Shown here piece by piece: positions 58,857 through 64,000 of a stretch of 64,000 nucleotides of DNA (the stretch's first letter is position 1; each line of letters opens with the position of its first letter). The DNA is from JBEISR01 sp044371425 (GTDB lineage Bacteria; Planctomycetota; Planctomycetia; Pirellulales; Pirellulaceae): contig JBILTR010000011.1 in assembly GCA_044371425.1 (NCBI GenBank), forward strand, positions 62,001-126,000, given 5' to 3'. The position numbers were made by a program, and so were the translations under genes. The notes below the pieces were generated by a model. The model had not been told where the DNA came from and searched no databases. It was given only the letters and a program-made list of their open reading frames with translations.

Positions 58857-58981
58857 CTCCCCCGATCTTTGGATTCTCAGCACTCCCGGTTACACTAAAA
58901 GCCCTTGCTGCCGGGCATGGTTGGTCTGTTCCAACCGCCGCTCGGCACGGGAAGTGCCTTTTGGCGATGGGAGTCGAATCG

Positions 58982-60172
58982 ATGCGTGGTTCTGGTTGGC
59001 GTTGGATGGTGGGAATGGTAGCCGTGGGTGGCATCGCGGTCAGTCATGCGATGGCGGAAGACAAACCCGAAGCGCTCGTCGGTTGGGCCAAACAGGCTGC
59101 GGCCGAAGGACCCAGCATCCAGGTGGGCGATGCCTTCATGGTCCCTTACACCTACACGATCCCAGGGACCGACATCGCCTGCGAGATGATTCCGGTGCCG
59201 GGCGGGACGGTGAAGATGGGAAGCCCCGATTCGGAAGCAGGGCGAGCTGCCGATGAAGGGCCGCTGGTGGAAGTCGAAGTGGCTCCCTTCTGGATGGCCA
59301 AGGTGGAAGTCCGCTGGGCCGAGTACCGGCAGTTCATGAGGCTCTACAAGATCTTCAAGGCGCTGCAAAGCCAAAAGATCCGCCGCGTCACCGACGACAA
59401 CCGCGTCGACGCCATCACCGTCCCCACGCCGCTGTACGAACCCGACCACACCTTCGAGTTCGGGGACGATCCCGATCAGCCTGCGGTGACAATGACGCAG
59501 TACGCCGCCAAGCAATACAGCAAATGGCTCTCCGGAATGACCGGCCAACAACTGCGCCTGCCCACCGCCGCCGAATGGGAGCATGCCGCGCGAGCCGGCA
59601 CGCAGACCCCTTACAGCTTTGGTGACGCGGCCGACCAGTTGGACCAGTATGCCTACCATGCAGGCAACAGTCCCGACGGGCCCGGTAAGGTCGGCACCAA
59701 GATGCCCAACCCCTGGGGGCTTCACGACATGCACGGCAATGTATGGGAATGGGTGATCGATGGCTATTCCCCCGAAGGATATGCCGGACTTGCCGGGCAG
59801 AAGCGATCGCTGCTAGAAGCGATCCAGAAACCCAGCAAGCCGTCGCCGCGCACGGTTCGCGGCGGTGGCTGGCAAGACCCGCCCGAACGACTCCGCAGCG
59901 CCGCTCGCCTGGGCTCCGATGACGAAGAATGGAAGTCGGAAGATCCGAACATCCCCAACAGCCCCTGGTGGTTCACCACCGACCCGTCACGGCAAGTCGG
60001 CTTCCGTCTGGTCCGATCGGCCCAGCCGCTGGATGCCGAGTCGATGAAGCTGTTCTGGGAGATCGATCACGAGGATATCCAGCTGGATGTGCAGCTGCGA
60101 CTGGAAGAAGGGCGAGGGGCGGAAGGACTGCCGGTGCCCGAGCTGGCGGAAGAGCTGCAGAAGAACCAGTAA
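58982..60172 (+). CDS. SUMF1/FGE-fold exported protein
   Basis: 396 residues from the ATG at 58982 (GGGAG 8 bases upstream); a signal peptide (MVGMVAVGGIAVSHAMAED) follows. The FGE-sulfatase fold is clear: MIPVPGGTVKMGS, LPTAAEWEHAARAGTQTPYS, GLHDMHGNVWEWVIDGYS and TVRGGGWQDPPERLRSAAR. The two catalytic cysteines of true formylglycine-generating enzymes are absent (W-Q-D-P-P replaces the C-x-x-x-x-C stretch), so it is probably a non-catalytic or differently acting member of this common planctomycetal family. Followed by a UbiA gene after 54 bases. Confidence 0.85.
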   Translation: MRGSGWRWMVGMVAVGGIAVSHAMAEDKPEALVGWAKQAAAEGPSIQVGDAFMVPYTYTIPGTDIACEMIPVPGGTVKMGSPDSEAGRAADEGPLVEVEVAPFWMAKVEVRWAEYRQFMRLYKIFKALQSQKIRRVTDDNRVDAITVPTPLYEPDHTFEFGDDPDQPAVTMTQYAAKQYSKWLSGMTGQQLRLPTAAEWEHAARAGTQTPYSFGDAADQLDQYAYHAGNSPDGPGKVGTKMPNPWGLHDMHGNVWEWVIDGYSPEGYAGLAGQKRSLLEAIQKPSKPSPRTVRGGGWQDPPERLRSAARLGSDDEEWKSEDPNIPNSPWWFTTDPSRQVGFRLVRSAQPLDAESMKLFWEIDHEDIQLDVQLRLEEGRGAEGLPVPELAEELQKNQ

Positions 60173-60226
60173 CCCTCTTCCTGCGGCGTTCATCCTCGCG
60201 CACCCGAAGGGAGTTCCCTGTCGCTC

Positions 60227-61198
60227 ATGGACCCAACCCGTCGCCACAAGTCGTCCGCCTTACGATCCTGGGCGCGGTTGGTGCGCATCCCCAACACCCC
60301 CACCGCCATCGCCGATGGCCTTGCCGGGATGGCGCTGGCCAGCGGTACGATCTGGTGGCATCCGGCCACGCTGCTGATGGTCCTGGCCAGTGTTGCCTTC
60401 TACTGGGCTGGTATGGCGCTCAATGATCTTTTTGACCTTCAGGAAGACCGCCAGGCAAGTCGGCCTCGCCCTCTGGTCGATGGTTCCCTGACGGTCCGGC
60501 AAGCCGCCGGGGCAGGGTGGGGGCTGTGGTGCTTGGGACTGCTGCTAGTGGTCGCCGCCTCGACCCTCGCCGCTTTCTATTCCGCTAAACCATTCCACTG
60601 GACCACCCTGGCGATTGGAAGTCTCTTGGCGCTGGCGATCCTCGCCTACAACGGATGGCTAAAGCAGACCTCTTGGGCGCCGGCGATGATGGGAGTTTGC
60701 CGAGCCTGCAACTTGCTGCTGGGGGCTGCGCTGGTGCGGCAGGCGCTGGCCGACGGATCGATCCCGACGGTGGCCTGGATCGCTGCGCTGGGGCACATGG
60801 TATTCGTCACCGGTTTTACGATCGCAGCACACCAGGAAGAGAAAACCAGTCAGCGAGTGACGCTGGGGACCGGGTGGCTGGTGGCGGCAGTGGGACTGGC
60901 GATCTGGAGTGCGACTCCTTGGTTCCTCGATGCTTCGGCCAGGCTGGCACTCCGCGATCGGTGGGTCTTCCCGATGCTGATCCTGTTGGTCAGCTTGCCT
61001 CTGGTGCGCCGCGCTTTGGGGAGTCTTCAGGAGCCGACTCCAAAGAAGGTTCAGGGGTCGATCAAGCAGGCGATCGGCACCCTGCTGATGCTCGACGCCT
61101 CGGCCGCCTTGGCTTTCTCGGGTCCCTTCGATGGCCTGATGATCTGCTCCCTTTTCATCCCCTGGATCTTGCTGGGGCGATGGTACGCATCCACCTGA
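60227..61198 (+). CDS. UbiA-family prenyltransferase (EboC-like)
   Basis: 323 residues, about nine membrane segments. The first Asp-rich motif is ALNDLFDLQEDRQASRPRPL (NDxxDxxxD) and the second region ILAYNGWLKQTSWAP. Such enzymes attach prenyl chains to aromatic or other acceptors. The combination of ARLVRIPNTPTAIADGLAG and RACNLLLGAAL resembles EboC-type proteins of unknown substrate more than ubiquinone UbiA. Starts 54 bases after the SUMF1 gene; a short spacer leads to a GGDEF gene. Confidence 0.85.
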   Translation: MDPTRRHKSSALRSWARLVRIPNTPTAIADGLAGMALASGTIWWHPATLLMVLASVAFYWAGMALNDLFDLQEDRQASRPRPLVDGSLTVRQAAGAGWGLWCLGLLLVVAASTLAAFYSAKPFHWTTLAIGSLLALAILAYNGWLKQTSWAPAMMGVCRACNLLLGAALVRQALADGSIPTVAWIAALGHMVFVTGFTIAAHQEEKTSQRVTLGTGWLVAAVGLAIWSATPWFLDASARLALRDRWVFPMLILLVSLPLVRRALGSLQEPTPKKVQGSIKQAIGTLLMLDASAALAFSGPFDGLMICSLFIPWILLGRWYAST

Positions 61199-61238
61199 TG
61201 ACTAGGTGGATGCAGGCACGCTCTGGAGGCGACCGAAC

Positions 61239-61934
61239 ATGCTACCACTGGGTGCAGGGGAATCGGCCGCACTGTTCTTGTTGATTCTTGGGATAGCCGG
61301 CGTTCTTGCAGCCGGCTTGGTCGGTGTCGCCGTCGGAGTGGCGATCGGGTGGTGGCTAGCGCGGCGCTACGCGGAGGTGGCAAGTAAGCCTGATGGTCTA
61401 GTAGAGGGGCCAGTGGCGGGGTCTATGGATGGGGCTGCGGAGATAGACCGCCGAGCCAGGACGGATGCGTTGACGGGTGCGGCCAGTCGTTGGGAACTGG
61501 AGTATCAGCTGAGTCGTTGGGGGGAGCGATCTTTGGAGGATCGGCAGCGATGGTCGCTGGTGATGTTGGACCTGGATCGGTTCAAGGAGGTGAACGATCG
61601 CGCGGGGCATTTGGCGGGGGACCAGTTGCTGCGAGATTTGGTAGCGTTTTTTCACGAGCAGCGGTCGTCGGGTGGGCCGGCGTGGATAGGCCGGTATGGC
61701 GGGGACGAGTGGGTGTTGTTGTGGGAGGCGCGGCCGGAGCTGGTGGCGGAGCGACTGGAAGAGTATTTAGCGCGATGGAGTGCCGACCCGCGGTCGCGGA
61801 TACCTGACAGTAGTGACAGGGTGCGATGGAGTGCTGGGGTGGTCTCGTTGTCCGAAGGTCAGGATCCCTCCCGTTGGCTGCAGCTAGCCGACCAGCGGAT
61901 GTATCAAAAAAAGGGAACAAGACACTTTTCCTGA
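61239..61934 (+). CDS. Membrane-anchored GGDEF diguanylate cyclase
   Basis: 231 residues from the ATG at 61239, which has GGAGG upstream. One N-terminal membrane helix (ALFLLILGIAGVLAAGLVGVAVG), then DALTGAASRWELEYQL, LVMLDLDRFKEVND, HLAGDQLLRDL and the active-site loop RYGGDEWVLL (GG-D-E-W, the last position varied from F). Makes cyclic-di-GMP. There is no sensor domain beyond the anchor. The stop lies just before the second R4 array. Confidence 0.9.
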   Translation: MLPLGAGESAALFLLILGIAGVLAAGLVGVAVGVAIGWWLARRYAEVASKPDGLVEGPVAGSMDGAAEIDRRARTDALTGAASRWELEYQLSRWGERSLEDRQRWSLVMLDLDRFKEVNDRAGHLAGDQLLRDLVAFFHEQRSSGGPAWIGRYGGDEWVLLWEARPELVAERLEEYLARWSADPRSRIPDSSDRVRWSAGVVSLSEGQDPSRWLQLADQRMYQKKGTRHFS

Positions 61935-61959
61935 ATCGAGCAATCTTTCCTCTCGCTCT

Positions 61960-62318
61960 TCCTTCTTCTCTCTCCTCCCTCCGTGCCCCCCGTGCCTCCG
62001 TGAGAGCCCAACGATCTGCCTTGGACCGGAAGGATCTCACAGAGGCACAGAGTCACAGAGATTGAGAAACCAGAAATCGGTTCTCGCAATCCCCTCTCTT
62101 CTTCCCCTCCGTGTCCCCCGTGCCTCCGTGAGAGCCCAACGATCTGCCTTGGACCGGAAGGATCTCACAGAGGCACAGAGTCACAGAGATTCAGAACTCT
62201 GAAATAGGTTCTCCCAATCCTCTCTCTTCTTCCCCTCCGTGCCCCCCGTGCCTCCGTTAGAGCCCAACGATCTGCCCTGGACCGGAAGGATCTCACAGAG
62301 GCACAGAGTCACAGAGAT
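61960..62318. repeat. R4 family, second array, three copies
   Basis: Copies anchored by GTGCCTCCGTGAGAGCCC at about 61991, 62119 and 62249 (GTTAGAG in the last), period about 129 bp, with the same pairing arms as the first array and TTGGACCGGAAGGATCTCAC in the middle. Directly upstream of the GxxExxY gene. Confidence 0.92.
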
Positions 62319-62429
62319 TTGAACCCCGATTTTTTTCTAAAAATCGCGAACCTTTCTTGGGTTAGTTGTGTCTCCGGGAGGGCGCAGAAAGAGAGAGTCC
62401 AGTCGGCTTATTGGATTGGAGAGACGCAA

Positions 62430-62810
62430 ATGCATGAGAACGAGATTGGCACATCGATTGTCGACAGTGCGATTCATCTGCATCAGGACTTGGGACCTGG
62501 GTTGCTGGAGACGGTGTATGAGGTGACCATGGCTGCCATGTTACGGAAGCGGGGTTTTGCGGTAGTGCGACAGGTTCCGGTATCGATTGAATACGAGGGG
62601 CAGAAGTTGGAAGAAGGATTTCGAGCCGATTTGATTGTGGAGGGGAAGGTGATCTTGGAGCTGAAGTCGGTGGAAAAGTTACATCCGGTGCACAAGAAGC
62701 AGTTGCTGACCTATCTTCGGCTGACGGGGATGAAGCTGGGGTACCTATTGAATTTCGGGGAAGAGCTGATGAAGGATGGAATTACTCGAATCATCAACGG
62801 CCGGCTTTGA
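62430..62810 (+). CDS. GxxExxY protein (PD-(D/E)xK-like)
   Basis: 126 residues from the ATG at 62430 (GGAGAGAC upstream). The family signature GLLETVYE (G-x-x-E-x-x-Y) is at about residues 28-35, and FRADLIVEGKVILELKSV matches the D...E-x-K nuclease-like core, followed by HKKQLLTYLRLTGMKLGYLLNFG. Function unknown in the family. It lies between the second and third R4 arrays, an association that suggests the gene travels with such repeats. Confidence 0.9.
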   Translation: MHENEIGTSIVDSAIHLHQDLGPGLLETVYEVTMAAMLRKRGFAVVRQVPVSIEYEGQKLEEGFRADLIVEGKVILELKSVEKLHPVHKKQLLTYLRLTGMKLGYLLNFGEELMKDGITRIINGRL

Positions 62811-62811
62811 C

Positions 62812-63040
62812 CCTCTCTCCGTGTCCCCCGTGCCTCCGTGAGCGCCTAGCGATCTGCCGCCGGTGAGTTGATCTCACAGAGGCACAGAGTCACAGAGATT
62901 CAGAAACCAGAAATTGGCTCTCACAATCCCCTCTCTTCTTCCCTCCGTGTCCCCCGTGCCTCCGTGAGAGCCCAGCGATCTGCTTTGGACCGGTGGATCT
63001 CACAAAGGCACAGAGTCACAGAGATGCAGAACTCTGGCAT
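62812..63040. repeat. R4 family, third array, two copies
   Basis: Copies anchored at about 62830 and 62959. The first is more divergent (GAGCGCCTAGCGATC), the second reads GTGAGAGCCCAGCG with TTTGGACCGGTGG. Ends in GGCACAGAGTCACAGAGATG before the final gap. Confidence 0.9.
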
Positions 63041-63311
63041 TGGCTTTGGCCATCCCGGTCTTCCCGACCAAGCTCCAAGTGAAACGACCAGACAATAGAG
63101 TCCTGACAGCTCAGCCCTCTGGGATTGCTCGAATTACGATGTCTACAATGCTGTCATTGCCGTTTAGTGTTTGATAAACTAGTCCCTACCCGTCCTTCGA
63201 TCGATCTGGGGGGAGGATTTGCCCCCACAAGCGGTGCATGCCTGAACGTACGGCAAACGCCGAACACCTCATCCCATCCTGAATCCAAAGAACCTGCACC
63301 AGCATCCATCC
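63041..63311. other. Intergenic region before the helicase gene
   Basis: About 270 bases, lower in GC. Contains AGACAATAG and GTCTACAATGC, either of which could be a -10, without a matching -35. No gene seen. Confidence 0.3.
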
Positions 63312-64000
63312 ATGATCAAACTCGAAGATCTAAAACCAGGGCTCCCATTGGTCGGATTGGAGCCAACCGCCATCGCGACGATCGCGGCGGTTGTACCCAT
63401 CGGCGAGGGATCGGTGCAGGTTTTCTATCGCACGCCCGATGGGCAAACAATCGAGCGGCTGCTGGGGCGCGACGATGAGCCAAAACTCAGCCTCGCGGTA
63501 GTAGAACGTCCCTGGTCATTCGACGGCGACGGCGCGGCCTTCCAATTGACCTGCGAGGCGAAGCGGATCGATCTTGCATTTCTCTTTGATCCGATGATGG
63601 CAGTGCATACTTCCAACGTAGAGCCGCTGCCACATCAAATCACCGCTGTCTATGAATCGATGCTGCCTAAGCAACCGCTGCGATTTGTGCTGGCAGACGA
63701 TCCTGGTGCCGGCAAGACGATCATGGCGGGGCTCTACATCAGCGAACTAGTCATGCGAGCCGACGCGCGTCGCATCCTGATCGTCGCCCCAGGTAGCCTA
63801 GTCGAACAATGGCGCGACGAACTGTCTGAAAAATTCGGGCTCGACTTCCACGTCTATTCTTCAGAACTCAATTCCGTCACCCCAAGCGGAAACCCCTTCG
63901 AGGACTTCGACAAATTGGTCGTGCGACTCGATCAGATGTCACGCAACGAAGAATTGCAAGACAAACTGGTGAGCGCAGGCTGGGACCTAGTGGTCTTCGA
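63312..64000 (+). CDS. SNF2-family DNA helicase, 3' part outside window
   Basis: 229 codons of an open frame cut by the right edge. After a short N-terminal beta-rich domain (MIKLEDLKPGLPLVGLEPTA) comes the helicase core: PHQITAVYESML, Walker A ADDPGAGKTIMAGLYI, then ILIVAPGSLVEQWRDEL (motif Ia) and KLVVRLDQMSRNEELQ. This is typical of the large RapA/SNF2-like helicases found in DISARM-related and similar defence gene sets next to DUF1156 methyltransferases and PLD nucleases. Nothing downstream is visible, so defence is only an inference. No clear Shine-Dalgarno precedes the ATG. Confidence 0.82.
   Translation, partial: MIKLEDLKPGLPLVGLEPTAIATIAAVVPIGEGSVQVFYRTPDGQTIERLLGRDDEPKLSLAVVERPWSFDGDGAAFQLTCEAKRIDLAFLFDPMMAVHTSNVEPLPHQITAVYESMLPKQPLRFVLADDPGAGKTIMAGLYISELVMRADARRILIVAPGSLVEQWRDELSEKFGLDFHVYSSELNSVTPSGNPFEDFDKLVVRLDQMSRNEELQDKLVSAGWDLVVF

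Noticed and set aside
58982..60172. True formylglycine-generating enzyme
   Set aside because: The pair of catalytic cysteines is missing, and no sulfatase gene lies nearby.
58295..63040. R4 arrays as CRISPR or tRNA arrays
   Set aside because: Units are about 130 bp and not separated by unique spacers; no cloverleaf or tRNA consensus was seen.

Overview
The window looks like chromosomal DNA from a high-GC planctomycete, probably of the Pirellula/Blastopirellula kind. The basis is family content: a formylmethanofuran dehydrogenase subunit A (tetrahydromethanopterin C1 pathway), a PVC-type propeller/haem protein, a BBP2-type porin, a surface protein with an LEPR-like N-terminus plus dockerin repeats, a cytochrome-c554-like lipoprotein, DUF1573 and DUF4416 proteins. 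Genes use ATG, GTG and TTG starts and lie in short operons with ATGA/GTGA overlaps. No rRNA, tRNA or CRISPR array was recognised.

Layout. 1-8.6 kb: fhcA (cut by the left edge), gap, the glmS/GlmU-like pair for amino-sugar nucleotide synthesis, and an outer-membrane porin ending in a strong terminator. 8.7-12.6 kb: acid-sugar use (enolase-superfamily dehydratase, UxuA-type mannonate dehydratase, MFS importer). 12.7-18.1 kb: hisS operon, a DUF6883/DUF4926 overlapping pair, then a repeat-rich stretch (hexanucleotide microsatellite, two 368-bp direct repeats, terminator-like hairpins) and a YkgJ-type cysteine-cluster protein. 18.4-26.4 kb: purU with a secreted EEP-fold enzyme, an S4 protein, an epimerase, a DUF885 peptidase-like protein and a large PVC-type haem protein.

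26.4-31.7 kb: ruvA, ruvC and an in-frame ispF-cysS fusion, facing proS. 31.7-41.1 kb: DUF4416, a WecA/MraY-like transferase, an O-antigen-ligase-like protein, a DUF1573 protein, a metallophosphatase-tetrahaem lipoprotein and a threonine aldolase. 41.1-50 kb (minus strand): a lipoprotein, the LEPR/dockerin protein with an exact 83-residue repeat, a glycosyltransferase and full-length metH. 50.3-54 kb: a proline-rich membrane protein, a CapB-like ATPase whose Walker A lysine is arginine, fifteen 16-bp units and an ExeA-like ATPase; the order resembles capsule/exosortase-linked polysaccharide export loci.

54-64 kb: an accessory region dominated by two repeat families. A 180-bp family forms a five-unit array whose sixth unit is interrupted by a ParD/ParE-like toxin-antitoxin module. 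A 130-bp family occurs as ten copies in three arrays around a small membrane protein, SUMF1, UbiA, GGDEF and GxxExxY genes. The window ends inside an SNF2-type helicase that may begin a defence locus. The observations most worth following are the ispF-cysS fusion, the toxin-antitoxin insertion inside the 180-bp array, the 16-bp stop-codon repeat and the right-edge helicase.
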